Assembly (NCBI GenBank): GCA_963789225.1
Contig: CAWBKD010000022.1
Location: forward strand, 1 to 64,000
Origin: Palsa-504 sp963789225
GTDB lineage: Bacteria > Actinomycetota > Actinomycetes > Streptosporangiales > Streptosporangiaceae
DNA: 64,000 nucleotides
Direction of reading: 5' to 3'
The notes below the pieces were generated by a model that searched no databases, was not told the DNA's origin, and saw only the letters and a program-made list of their open reading frames with translations. Shown here piece after piece: positions 16,213 to 24,579 of the stretch. How positions within the stretch are numbered: the first letter of the stretch is position 1; each line of letters opens with the position of its first letter. The translations under genes and the position numbers were made by a program.

Positions 16213-17579
16213 TTGTCCGGGATACCGCGATGGCGCCCTTTATGAAGAATCCGGTTCCCAGCAGATGCGCTGTCGAACTCCCGTAGTGCCGCGTGCAGCT
16301 GCAACCAGAACAGAAGCGCACCGATCGATGCCGCGGCCGCGGCGCCACGTACCGCCCCTACCGCTCCCTCAGCAGCGGCCCCTGCCAGGCCCAGGACAAC
16401 GTAGAGAGTCGAGGCGATGACCATCGCGCGCAGGCTCCGCCGAGCAGCCCCCAGGGCGTGCAGGCCGGTTCCGGCGCCGGCGCTGACGCATCCTCCCATG
16501 ATGGAGATGGCGGTCGGCAACACGAGCGGGTAGGTCGGCCGCCATATTTGACCGAGCACCAAGTTGCCGAGTCCTCTGGGTAGCGCCACCAGTAGCACGA
16601 TTCCCCACGTGAGCGCGAGCAGAGCGAGTCCGGCGCTGAGCAAGGCGCAGAACAGCGGCAAGTTCCGCGGAGAACGCCGCAGAACCCGGGCGGCCTCCGG
16701 CAATGCGACTAGGCCCATCCCCAGGAAGATGATCATAAAGGGGCCCATCAGCGTGGCGGCCGCCTGAACGTAACCCACCGCGGCTACGCTCACAATGAGG
16801 CCGACACCGTAGTTACGCAACTGCGTCGAGCCGCTGTTGGCGGTGCCCTCCGCCAGGTAGCGCGGCCCGAGGTCACGATGCCGCGAGACCCATCCCCGTG
16901 CGCCTGACAGCTTGGGCATGACCCGAGCCTGCAACGGCCCCACCGCTGCTCCAACCGCTGCCGCCGCGCCCCAGGCGACGACAGACGAGAACACGTTCGC
17001 ATGGCCAGTTATCCGCAGCAACGCCAGGGCGGGAAGCAACGCTACGGTCCAGATCGTGTCGTTGAGGAACGCCTGGCTCCCTCGGCCAAGCGCGAAGAAC
17101 GAGAATCGCCAGCTGTCCTGCAGCAGCAATCCGGGTAGCGTCAGTCCCAAGGCGAGGAAGGCCAACCTCGTCGCGCCATCCAGCATTGCGGCGGCCGCCA
17201 GGACGCAGGCCCCGGTGACCAGACCCACGGCTAGGGCGGTCCCGGTGCAGCTGGATACGGCGCGCCGCCAGGTCCGGACGTCCGTGGTGCTAAATCTGAC
17301 CAGCAGAGGATCGGTGGAAAGGCCGCGTGATGCGTTGAGCGCGAACGTATATGTCACGTAGGCGAGGGCAAAGGCCCCGTACTGAACGGCCCCCAGCGTA
17401 CGGGCGATGTAGATGTTCACGGCGAAGTTGCTAACGCTGGACATCGCCTGATCCGCGACACCCCAGCCCAGACGGCGGCCCGCCTCATGTGCCAGCCGCG
17501 ATGACGCTCTAGCCCGTCGCCTCCCGTCGCCCACCGCTCGTCCACGACGGCTCGTGTCGAATATCTGCATTACTCCCAC
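16176..17579 (-). CDS. MOP-superfamily polysaccharide flippase (Wzx-like)
   Basis: This 467-residue membrane protein has about 12-14 hydrophobic helices and is expected to flip lipid-linked repeat units to the outside. The start of the transport domain reads LGWGVADQAMSSVSNFAVNIYIARTLG as two short blocks (ADQAMSSVSNFAVN, IARTLGAVQYGAFALA), the usual opening of Wzx/MATE-like proteins. The first ~40 residues are strongly basic and may be cytoplasmic. GTG 17579 gives the full length; ATG 17570 has GGGAG only two bases upstream. This is the first of two flippases in the island (the second is fused to TPRs at 26585). It is transcribed with the SDR and methyltransferase genes to its right. Confidence 0.85.
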   Translation of the reverse strand: MGVMQIFDTSRRGRAVGDGRRRARASSRLAHEAGRRLGWGVADQAMSSVSNFAVNIYIARTLGAVQYGAFALAYVTYTFALNASRGLSTDPLLVRFSTTDVRTWRRAVSSCTGTALAVGLVTGACVLAAAAMLDGATRLAFLALGLTLPGLLLQDSWRFSFFALGRGSQAFLNDTIWTVALLPALALLRITGHANVFSSVVAWGAAAAVGAAVGPLQARVMPKLSGARGWVSRHRDLGPRYLAEGTANSGSTQLRNYGVGLIVSVAAVGYVQAAATLMGPFMIIFLGMGLVALPEAARVLRRSPRNLPLFCALLSAGLALLALTWGIVLLVALPRGLGNLVLGQIWRPTYPLVLPTAISIMGGCVSAGAGTGLHALGAARRSLRAMVIASTLYVVLGLAGAAAEGAVGAVRGAAAAASIGALLFWLQLHAALREFDSASAGNRILHKGRHRGIPDNQTVRPDESERA

Positions 17580-17613
17580 GTCAATGGCCCGACCGCCCGG
17601 GGAGTGACGATCA

Positions 17614-18690
17614 TCAACCGGCCTCCCGCGCGATCTCGGCGCCCGGCGCCGGGAGATGCTCGCCGTTCCGTCGGCGTAGCATCTCGTCGACGAGGCCAGC
17701 TGAGAGCAGCTCGCGGATCCGTCTCAGCCGCACGAACCGCGATGATATGAAGTCGTCGTAAGTCAGGTCGTACTTCTCGTATGTGTTGGCGAGTTCACTG
17801 ATCCCATCTGGCACGCTCCAGCGCAGGTTGAGACCTGGGAAGGTCGCGGTCAGCTTGGAGAAGTCGACGCGGTAGTTACGTACGTCCGGCCCGGCGTTGT
17901 CAGCCAGCGACACCGTCGATCCTGGCACCGCGTCCCGGACCAGCTCAGCGATGTCGCGGACCTGTACGTTGTCCTGCGGGCGCCCGACGTTGAAGGCCTC
18001 ATCGTGCACGAGTTCGCGCGGCGCCTCGAGCATGGCGAGGAATGTACGGCTGATGTCCTCCACGTGCACTAGAGGCCGCCACGGCGAGCCGTCGCTTTCG
18101 AGCCGCACCTGTCCGGTCGTCATCGCGACAGCGGTGAGGTTGTTCACCACGATGTCCAGGCGAAGCCGCGGTGAAGCACCGTATGCGGTGGCGTTGCGAA
18201 GGTAAGTCGGGCTGAAAGCTTCATCGGCAAGCTGCGAGAGGCCATGCTCGGCCGCGATCTTGGTCTCGCCGTACGGCGTGACAGGAAATAGGTCAGCGTC
18301 CTCGGCAACCGCGCTGGAGCCTGCGGCGCCGTACAGGCTGCACGACGAGGCGAAAAGGAAGCGCTCGACAGCGGCCTGCTTGGCGGTCCGGGCCAGGCGC
18401 AGCGTCCCCTCAAGGTTCACAGAGTACGTTGCCGCTGGGTTGAGGTCACCGAGGGGGTCGTTGGATAGCGCCGCGAGACACACCACCGCGTCATAGTCGG
18501 CCAGCCGGCCAGCAGTGACGTCCCTAATGTCGCATGGTGCCCACACGTCGGCGCCCAATGCAGGTGGACCGAGGTCGCACCCCTCGTACAAGCCGAGGTC
18601 GAGCCCATCAACCTCATGCCCGGCTGCCCGCAGGAACGGCACGAGAACGGCTCCGATGTAGCCGCGGTCGCCCGCCACGAGAACCCGCAT
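17614..18690 (-). CDS. NAD-dependent epimerase/dehydratase (extended SDR)
   Basis: This 358-residue protein acts on a nucleotide sugar (4-epimerase or 4,6-dehydratase type). It has the nucleotide loop VAGDRGYIGAVL at the N terminus, VCLAALSNDPLG, the active-site serine in FASSCSLYG, the catalytic YxxxK in TPYGETKIAAEHG, and C-terminal substrate-domain residues RPLVHVEDISR and FNVGRPQDNVQV. The start is ATG 18690, preceded by a G-rich ribosome site (reverse strand of 18697-18704). The frame is open upstream to 18888, but that part has no family similarity. The exact reaction is unclear; it might supply the missing CDP-sugar dehydratase step. Confidence 0.85.
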   Translation of the reverse strand: MRVLVAGDRGYIGAVLVPFLRAAGHEVDGLDLGLYEGCDLGPPALGADVWAPCDIRDVTAGRLADYDAVVCLAALSNDPLGDLNPAATYSVNLEGTLRLARTAKQAAVERFLFASSCSLYGAAGSSAVAEDADLFPVTPYGETKIAAEHGLSQLADEAFSPTYLRNATAYGASPRLRLDIVVNNLTAVAMTTGQVRLESDGSPWRPLVHVEDISRTFLAMLEAPRELVHDEAFNVGRPQDNVQVRDIAELVRDAVPGSTVSLADNAGPDVRNYRVDFSKLTATFPGLNLRWSVPDGISELANTYEKYDLTYDDFISSRFVRLRRIRELLSAGLVDEMLRRRNGEHLPAPGAEIAREAG

Positions 18691-19664
18691 CGCTCCCCCC
18701 CCCAGATTCGGGATATTGAGTTCAATGGGCGGCACAACCATCCCCAATTTACAAGACCCGCCACGGCCAGGCCCTGATACGTCTGGCGGCAGAAATACGC
18801 CAGGTCGGCCGGGTGGGCGGCATACCGGGCAGGCGGTAAGGAACGTCTCGCGGCGATCAGGTAACCAGTTCCCATCCAGCGGCGCCATCCGCGAGTGACC
18901 GTACGCTCGGCAGCGGTACGTTCTGCGTGACGCACTATGCCGGGAAGCCGATCGAAGGGCGGAACGATCAACCTCAGATCGTAATAGACACGGTCGGTCG
19001 GCCGCAGACCAGCTTGCTCAAGCAGTCGGCGGAGCCTCCCTGCCGGAAACGCGCGGATACCGGTAGCGCGCGCGCCGTGTCGTCGGCCAGCAGGTACACA
19101 AGCCAATTTTTCGATCGCTTCGAGCACCCGCCGCGCAGGCCAGTAAACGAACCACTCGGTGACCCGGTAAGGGCTCAGCGGGTTTAGCATTGTGACGATG
19201 ACAAGACCTCCCGGACGGGTAACCCGGGATATCTCACTGATTGCCGCCCGCGCGTCAGCGTACTCTAGCGCGCCCATGACAAGTATGACGTCAAAGGATG
19301 CGTCGGCGAAAGGCAGCGCCTCTAGTCGGCCTACAGCCGGGTGTACCTCTCCAGCATCGCGCACATTGGCCGCGCAATACTCGACCATTGCGGGCGACTG
19401 ATCCAGCACCGCGATGCGGAAATCATGAGGGCGGGACTTAAGCAGTGCGCGAGCCAGAATCCCGGGTCCGCACCCGGCATCGAGCAGGTCACCGCAGGGA
19501 CAGGCCGCCAAGACGTGCTGGACGAGCCACAGGCGCGACCTGAAATATCGCGCTGATGGTCGTGATGCGCTGTAGGCTCGCGCATATTCGGCTACCGCTT
19601 CGGCACTGTCGTACTGAGCGAGGACGTGCTCTTTACGCGATGGCCGTGCGAACCGCTTGGACAT
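18417..19664 (-). CDS. SAM-dependent methyltransferase with out-of-frame C-terminal extension
   Basis: This class I methyltransferase has LLDAGCGPGILARALL (motif I), VLDQSPAMVEYCAAN, ASFDVILVMGALEY and RVTRPGGLVIVTMLNP. The real enzyme seems to end near GTGYLIAARRS, about residue 280. The last ~130 residues (…SFSCRSCGQPGMRLMGSTS…) have no methyltransferase character, and for 274 bases they overlap the SDR gene's start in another frame, so the natural stop appears lost. ATG 19664 is preferred over TTG 19667; no clear ribosome site is seen. The substrate is unknown; its position with SDR and flippase genes suggests sugar O- or N-methylation. Confidence 0.8.
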   Translation of the reverse strand: MSKRFARPSRKEHVLAQYDSAEAVAEYARAYSASRPSARYFRSRLWLVQHVLAACPCGDLLDAGCGPGILARALLKSRPHDFRIAVLDQSPAMVEYCAANVRDAGEVHPAVGRLEALPFADASFDVILVMGALEYADARAAISEISRVTRPGGLVIVTMLNPLSPYRVTEWFVYWPARRVLEAIEKLACVPAGRRHGARATGIRAFPAGRLRRLLEQAGLRPTDRVYYDLRLIVPPFDRLPGIVRHAERTAAERTVTRGWRRWMGTGYLIAARRSLPPARYAAHPADLAYFCRQTYQGLAVAGLVNWGWLCRPLNSISRIWGGERCGFSWRATAATSEPFSCRSCGQPGMRLMGSTSACTRGATSVHLHWAPTCGHHATLGTSLLAGWPTMTRWCVSRRYPTTPSVTSTQRQRTL

Positions 19665-19829
19665 CAAGGCGTCGATTCTTCACTACCGCAGCCTTGCCAT
19701 GGCCGGGGTGGCCTGCGAGCCAGTCTCGGCATGACACAGAGATCACGTCCACACAAAACTTCCCCTAGCGGTAGCGCTAATGTTAGCGCCATCGGAGCCA
19801 CGGCCGAGGCTGGCCGAACGACGGTGGGC

Positions 19830-20831
19830 TCACGCCCGTGGACCAATGGTTGCCACCATTACCGCCTTGATGGTGTGCATCCTGTTTTCCGCCTGGTCGA
19901 ACACCACGGACGCCGATGACTCGAAGACCTCTTCTGTCACTTCTAGAGCCTCCAGACCATATCTTTCGTAAACCTGCTGCCCGATGTCGGTCTGGGTGTC
20001 GTGCAGGGCTGGCAGAGGGTGCATGAATTTGACGGCCGGATTTCCTGTGGCGGCCATCACCGCGGCGCTCACCTGATACGGAAGCAGTTGACTGATCCGC
20101 TCGTCCCACACGGCGGGCGGCGCGGTCGTTCTCAGCCAGATGTCGGTGTAGAGGAAGTCGGCACCAGCTACGGCGGTGGCGATGTCGCTAGTTACGGTCA
20201 GCCTGGCGCCGGACCCGGCCGCGAGGGCCTCCGCCGTGGCCTGCATTGCTGCTGGCGGCGGCAGCGTCTCCGGGGTGCAGATCCGCACGTCGAACCCTAG
20301 CAGCGCCCCGGTCACTAGCAGCGAGTGTGAGGTAGCGCCGTCGCCGCTTCCGAGGTAACAGCAAGACACTTCAGCTAGCGGTTTGCGGGAGTGGTCACAC
20401 ACAGTCAGTACGTCAGCCAGGGTCTGTGTGGGATGCCAGGCATCGGTGAGCCCGTTCCACACTGGCACCCCGGCATGAGCGCCTAGGACTTCGACGGCGT
20501 CCTGGGAGAATCCGCGGTACTCGATCCCGTCGAACATGCGGCCGAGGACCCGCGCCGTATCCTTCACCGACTCCTTCCTGCCGATATGGGCATCCTCTGG
20601 CCCCAGGTAGGTGACGTCCGCGCCCTCGTCGTGGGCGGCGACCTCGAACGCCGAGCGGGTCCGGGTGGAGGACTTCTCGAAGAGAAGCGCGATATTGCGC
20701 CCGGAGAGCCGGCCGAGTCGCTGGCCGAGTCGTTTCTCCTCGCGAAGACGGCCAGCCAAGTCCACCAGGTACAGGAACTCTTCGCGGGTGAGATCGATCT
20801 CCTTCAGCAGGTTGCGTCCACGCAGGTCCAT
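19830..20831 (-). CDS. Ornithine-carbamoyltransferase homologue with altered substrate motifs
   Basis: This 333-residue protein belongs to the aspartate/ornithine carbamoyltransferase superfamily, which moves a carbamoyl group from carbamoyl phosphate to an amine. The carbamoyl-phosphate motifs are intact: SSTRTRSAFEVA and WHPTQTLAD. The motifs that hold ornithine are not. Where OTCs have DxWxSMGE this has DIWLRTTAPP, and the HCLP motif is HPLP. The N- and C-terminal helices otherwise look like OTC (LLPYQVSAAVMAATGNP). The start at ATG 20831 has GAGGAG six bases upstream. It lies in a sugar-tailoring region with no other arginine genes, so a new amine or hydroxyl acceptor (for example a sugar) is inferred. 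Confidence 0.8.
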   Translation of the reverse strand: MDLRGRNLLKEIDLTREEFLYLVDLAGRLREEKRLGQRLGRLSGRNIALLFEKSSTRTRSAFEVAAHDEGADVTYLGPEDAHIGRKESVKDTARVLGRMFDGIEYRGFSQDAVEVLGAHAGVPVWNGLTDAWHPTQTLADVLTVCDHSRKPLAEVSCCYLGSGDGATSHSLLVTGALLGFDVRICTPETLPPPAAMQATAEALAAGSGARLTVTSDIATAVAGADFLYTDIWLRTTAPPAVWDERISQLLPYQVSAAVMAATGNPAVKFMHPLPALHDTQTDIGQQVYERYGLEALEVTEEVFESSASVVFDQAENRMHTIKAVMVATIGPRA

Positions 20832-21110
20832 CAAATGCTCCTCGCTCGATTGGACGGTTGGACCGCTGAGTGGCCAGACCCGCCAACAGACGAACCGTCA
20901 TATCACTCGATCTTGTCCTGGCTCGCACGAATTTGAGCGGGCCGTGTCGCTAATCATGGTGTACGAGACGTCACCGTGGTGATCCGGTGCTGATGTTACG
21001 CGGCGTGCGCAGCATCAGTTTCATGCGGGGTCGACGCCCAGCTTACGCGGCCTGCCGCAGGCATCATGAGCTCAGGTGATGGTGGACCCGGCGAATACAG
21101 TCGTACGGTG
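20832..21110. other. Intergenic region with no recognised gene
   Basis: These 279 bases separate the carbamoyltransferase gene from a decayed glycosyltransferase copy. No open frame with family resemblance was seen. The stretch gcatcatgagctcaggtgatg near 21060-21081 has a weak inverted CATCA/TGATG pair. Confidence 0.3.
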
Positions 21111-21600
21111 CTCGTCGTATCACGACCATCTGCTATACGCTCCTGTAGAGGTGAAGCGCCGGGTCCTGATTATCGTCCAGAATCTTCCGGTGCGGGTATG
21201 GCTCGAGTGCCAGGCCCTCGTCTCGGCAGGCTACCGGGTCGCTGTCGTATGCCACAGAGGTAGCGGCGATCCGTCATACGAGGTCATCGACACGGTAGAA
21301 CTTTACAAGTACCGGCCGCACGCTCCCGGTGGCGGCAGGCTCAGCTCCGCCGCAGAATACGCCTAATCGTTCCTCGCAACAGCTTCGCTGACGCTGGAGC
21401 AAGACGATCGGGCCGCTTCGCGGTAATCCAGGCCTGTAACGCGCCTGACATCTTCTGGCCAATCGCACTTGCCTTTCGTGCTACTGAAGGCACCAAGTTC
21501 GTTTTTGACCATCACGACCTGTGTCCCGAACTGTACGAGTCTCGATTTCCTGATGGCCTGAAGCTGCCGTACAAGGCGTTGCGCTCTCGAGCGCATAACT
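21111..21600 (+). pseudogene. Decayed 5' copy of the GT4 gene at 23364
   Basis: From gctcgtcgtatcacgacc (21111) this segment matches the leader and first ~150 codons of the intact GT4 gene at 23364 base for base over long stretches. It starts in frame (VKRRVLIIVQNLPV), but the four-residue PFDR segment is deleted, a TAA stop appears right after SSAAEYA (21364-21366), and later parts (PDIFWPIALAFRA, FVFDHHDLCPEL) are in other frames with more stops. The match includes non-coding bases upstream of the start codon, so a genomic segment was duplicated and this copy then decayed. It ends where a methyltransferase fragment begins. Confidence 0.85.
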
Positions 21601-21679
21601 CACAAGTCGGCAGATCGAATTTTTGTGTAAACGTGATATTGTTAGACGCCTTGAGCCTATGAATCCCGGTGGGGGCAAT

Positions 21680-21840
21680 ATGTCGGATAGCCTTGTACGC
21701 GAACAGATGCGAGTACTCTCGCTCGCGGAAGGTTTCTTTCAATCAAATTTCCTATTCGCCCTTCTGCGACTAAACGTCTTCGAGCATATGGGTGAAGGCG
21801 AAATTTCCGCGAATGAACTCGCCGAAAAGCTTGGAGTTAG
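21680..21840 (+). pseudogene. N-terminal fragment of an O-methyltransferase, cut by an IS1380-type remnant
   Basis: ATG 21680 opens MSDSLVREQMRVLSLAEGFF and goes on through LLRLNVFEHMGEGEISANELAEKLGVS, cited in parts as LRLNVFEHMG and ANELAEKLGV, the winged-helix dimerisation domain of class I O-methyltransferases. After about 54 codons the frame runs into the inverted repeat at 21841, and the frame stops at 21877. On the far side of the insertion the frame restored by removing it reads VSPENSS and soon stops. No SAM-binding domain remains in this orientation. Confidence 0.65.
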
Positions 21841-22489
21841 CCTCAATCGTTCAGCGCTTCTGATGCCCGGTTACTGATTGTGCTGCTGCCTGGTTTGGGA
21901 TCTGTTGTCTGTTTGTTTGCGGGAGCGGTTACGCGGCGGCGCCCGGGGTGCCCGGCTGCGCACCGGCTCCGACCGCGCCGGGCTGTGCCTCCTTCCGCGT
22001 CGCTGGGGCTGATGGTGCTGGTCACGCGGGTGCTGGCAGCGTGCAGAGCCGCTGCCAGCAGGCGAGGAACGCGTCGGTCCAGGGCCAGCTGGGGCTGATC
22101 TTCAGGACGCGCTCGCGGGCGTGCCGGGCGAGCCGGGCGGGGATGTGCCAGACGCGGTAGCGGAGCGTGTCCGGGTCGGCTTCCCGCAGGCCGGGGTCGT
22201 CGCCGAAGCCGAGCAGGCGGGTCCCGGCGGTGAGGTCGGCGGCGATGTTCGCCGCGAGGACCCAGCCGCAGTTGACCTGCCAAGATTTCGATGTTATCTC
22301 TAGCGTCTCCGTGTTGTCTTTGACGCGCGCGACGGGGGCTTGTTGCCCGGCGGCGTTCGTGGTGGACGTGGTCATCTTGCGCCGTCCATCACGGAGATGA
22401 CGGGGGTGTTCTGTGCGGGTGCAGCGTGTGGTGATGCCGTGGGATTGAATCGCCGGGGCGATTCACCTCAGAGCGCTGAACGATTGAGG
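21841..22489 (-). mobile_element. Internally deleted IS1380-family element with intact ends
   Basis: Perfect 18-bp terminal inverted repeats lie at 21841-21858 and 22472-22489. They are flanked by the 4-base direct repeat TTAG (21837-21840 and 22490-22493), a size typical of this family. The 649-bp interior encodes only the C-terminal third of an IS1380-type transposase. A second 9-bp hairpin (22446-22454 / 22457-22465) lies just inside the right end. The element is too short for a full transposase, so it is non-autonomous. It split an O-methyltransferase gene on its left. Confidence 0.8.
22022..22345 (-). pseudogene. C-terminal remnant of an IS1380-family transposase
   Basis: The reverse strand reads SWQVNCGWVLAANIAADL, then RLLGFGDDPGLREADPDTLRY, HIPARLARHARERVL and CWQRLCTLPAPA before the stop at 22022. 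This order is characteristic of the end of IS1380-type DDE transposases from actinomycetes. The N-terminal and catalytic domains are missing, so it cannot be active. It lies within the 649-bp element delimited by inverted repeats. Confidence 0.75.
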
Positions 22490-22499
22490 TTAGCCCTGA

Positions 22500-23110
22500 G
22501 AATTCGTCCGCCCAGCAGAGCCGGAGATGACACCGTGACGTAAGCCATGGTGGATTGCGCCTGGTGTGACCGCGGACCTCGATTGCGACATCGATCAGGC
22601 CCGTATCGCGCAGGAACCCGGGTATCCGGTGGCCTGTGATAAGACCCAGGCCGATCATCGCCCATGCCCTGACAAGGGCATCGAGAAGGCTGTCCCACGC
22701 GGGATGTGAGGGCTCGCATGTCCAGGTGATCCAGTCCACGTCCTGCACCGCAACCCATCCGCCGGGCCGGACTGCCCGGGCCATCTCGGCGACGACACGC
22801 CGCGGTGATGTCAAGTTGACCAGGATCAGCCTCGCCTGCCCCAGGTCGAGGGACTCCGCAACAAGGCCGGTCGCGGCGGCATCGGCGCAGATCAGCTTCA
22901 CGTTGGCCAGGCCACGCTCGGCGATGCTGCGCTGGGCGAAGCCGACCATCTGGGGGCACTGTCCAGGCCGACGACCTCGCCAGTGGTCCCGACTCGGCGG
23001 GAGAGCAGATCCAGGACGCCGAGAGGGCCGCAGCCGAAGTCAATAGCGCGCCCTCCTGCTGGCATCTCGATGCGGTCGAACAGGGCGTCCTCTCGCCCCA
23101 GTGAATCTCA
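22500..23110 (-). pseudogene. Frameshifted SAM-dependent methyltransferase remnant
   Basis: Reading right to left, one frame gives DALFDRIEMPAGGRAIDFGCGPLGVLDLL in parts (GGRAIDFGCGPLGVLDLL, motif I; TGEVVGLDSAP). A shift near 22,955-22,965 then moves to a second frame with MVGFAQRSIAERGLANV, ADAAATGLVAESLDL and VVAEMARAVRPGGWVAVQDVD, and the segment ends IPGFLRDTGLIDVAIEV. The order is that of a UbiE-type methyltransferase with a single-base frameshift and no proper start. It is opposite in strand to the O-methyltransferase fragment to its left. Confidence 0.75.
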
Positions 23111-23363
23111 CCTTGCGCAAGCAAGCGTGTCCGCTCGCTTTCATCTGCCCCGAGCAGGTAGCCCGGTGCCGGGCGCTCCTTCTACGTCATGTGGGCCACG
23201 TACCCGCATCGGCCCGGAACGTATCAACGATTGACGGAAGGTCCGTCGCCAGCATGAACCGGTGCCTGGACTCTCTGGTAACCCCCGCAACTAAAGATCG
23301 TTAGCTACGGGAAGATCAGGATGCTCGTCGTATCACGACCATCCGCTATCTGCTCCTGTAGAG

Positions 23364-24578
23364 GTGAAGCGTCGGGTCTTGATAATCGTTCAGAATCTTC
23401 CGGTGCCCTTCGACCGGCGGGTGTGGCTCGAGTGCCAGGCTCTCGTCACGGCAGGCTACCAGGTCAGCGTGGTATGCCCCAAGGGCAGCGGCGACCCGTC
23501 GTACGAGGTCGTCGACGCGGTGCAGCTTTACAAGTACCGGCCCTATGCTCCAGGCGGCAGCAAGCTCAGCTTCATCACAGAGTATGCGTACTCATTTCTC
23601 GCGACGGCGTGGCTGACGCTCAAGGCAAGACGATCAGGCCGCTTTACTGTGATTCAGGCCTGCAATCCGCCTGACATCTTCTGGCCCATTGCACTTGCCT
23701 TCCGCGCTGTCGAAGGCACAAAGTTCGTCTTCGATCACCACGACCTATGCCCCGAGCTTTACAAATCACGATTTCCAGGCGGCCCGAAGCTGCCGTACAA
23801 GGCCTTGCTGGCTCTCGAGCGCAGAACTCACAAGGCAGCCGACCACGTGATTGCCACCAACAACTCCTATCGCGACATCGCGGTGACGCGGGGCGAAAAG
23901 CCCGCCAGCGATGTCACGATCGTCCGCACTGGGCCGGACCCGCTGCGCTTGCAGCGTGGCCCAGCTGACCCCAAGCTGCGCCGCGGCCGCAGGTTCCTCG
24001 TCGCGTATATCGGCGTCATGGGCCCGCAGGACGGCGTCGATATCGTGGTGCGGGCCGCGGACATCGTGGTGCGCCAACTTGGCCGCGCCGATATCGCCTT
24101 CACGCTGATCGGCTCGGGAGACTGCTTCACCCAACTGGTGGCGCTCCGCGACGAACTGGGCTTGGCCGGACACGTCGAGTTCACCGGGCGGGCACCAGAC
24201 GAGCTCGTCATTAGCACTCTGTCAACTGCGGACGTGGGTCTTTCGCCAGACCCGAAGAATCCGCTCAATGACGTGTCGACGATGAACAAGACGATGGAAT
24301 ACATGGCCTTCGAGCTTCCCGTGGTCGCTTTCGACCTGCGTGAAACCCGCGTGTCGGCCGACGATGCCGCGGTTTACGTCAAGCCCAACGACGAGCACGA
24401 CTACGCCAATGCCATCGTGGCTCTGGTGGACGACGAGCCGCGGCGTACTCGCATGGGGAAGCTGGGCCGAGCGCGCGTTGAACAGGAACTGGCCTGGTGC
24501 CATCAGGAACGCTCGTACCTCGGCGTCTACGCGAGTCTGCTGTCTAAGGCCAGGACTCTCCAGCGGGCAGGGACCTAA
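23364..24578 (+). CDS. Family 4-type glycosyltransferase
   Basis: This 404-residue GT-B transferase begins VKRRVLIIVQNLPVPFDRRVWL, given here as VLIIVQNLPVPFDRRV, with an N-terminal acceptor domain (PDIFWPIALAF, FVFDHHDLCPELY) and a C-terminal donor domain (FLVAYIGVMGPQDGVD, VEFTGRAPDELV, DPKNPLNDVSTMNKTMEYMA). The usual EX7E donor motif is replaced by a PKNPLNDVSTMNKTMEYM-type segment, seen in a branch of GT4 enzymes. GTG 23364 is the start. Its leader and first 150 codons exist as a decayed copy at 21111. It is followed by asparagine synthase with one base between stop and start. Confidence 0.88.
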   Translation: MKRRVLIIVQNLPVPFDRRVWLECQALVTAGYQVSVVCPKGSGDPSYEVVDAVQLYKYRPYAPGGSKLSFITEYAYSFLATAWLTLKARRSGRFTVIQACNPPDIFWPIALAFRAVEGTKFVFDHHDLCPELYKSRFPGGPKLPYKALLALERRTHKAADHVIATNNSYRDIAVTRGEKPASDVTIVRTGPDPLRLQRGPADPKLRRGRRFLVAYIGVMGPQDGVDIVVRAADIVVRQLGRADIAFTLIGSGDCFTQLVALRDELGLAGHVEFTGRAPDELVISTLSTADVGLSPDPKNPLNDVSTMNKTMEYMAFELPVVAFDLRETRVSADDAAVYVKPNDEHDYANAIVALVDDEPRRTRMGKLGRARVEQELAWCHQERSYLGVYASLLSKARTLQRAGT

Positions 24579-24579
24579 G

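Noticed and set aside
22022..22375. Minus-strand frame considered as an intact small gene
   Set aside because: The sequence is just the C-terminal third of an IS1380 transposase inside an element bounded by inverted repeats.
24340..24579. Upstream extension of the asparagine synthase frame
   Set aside because: The enzyme needs Cys right after the initiator, which fixes the start at 24580; the extension lies within the GT4 gene.
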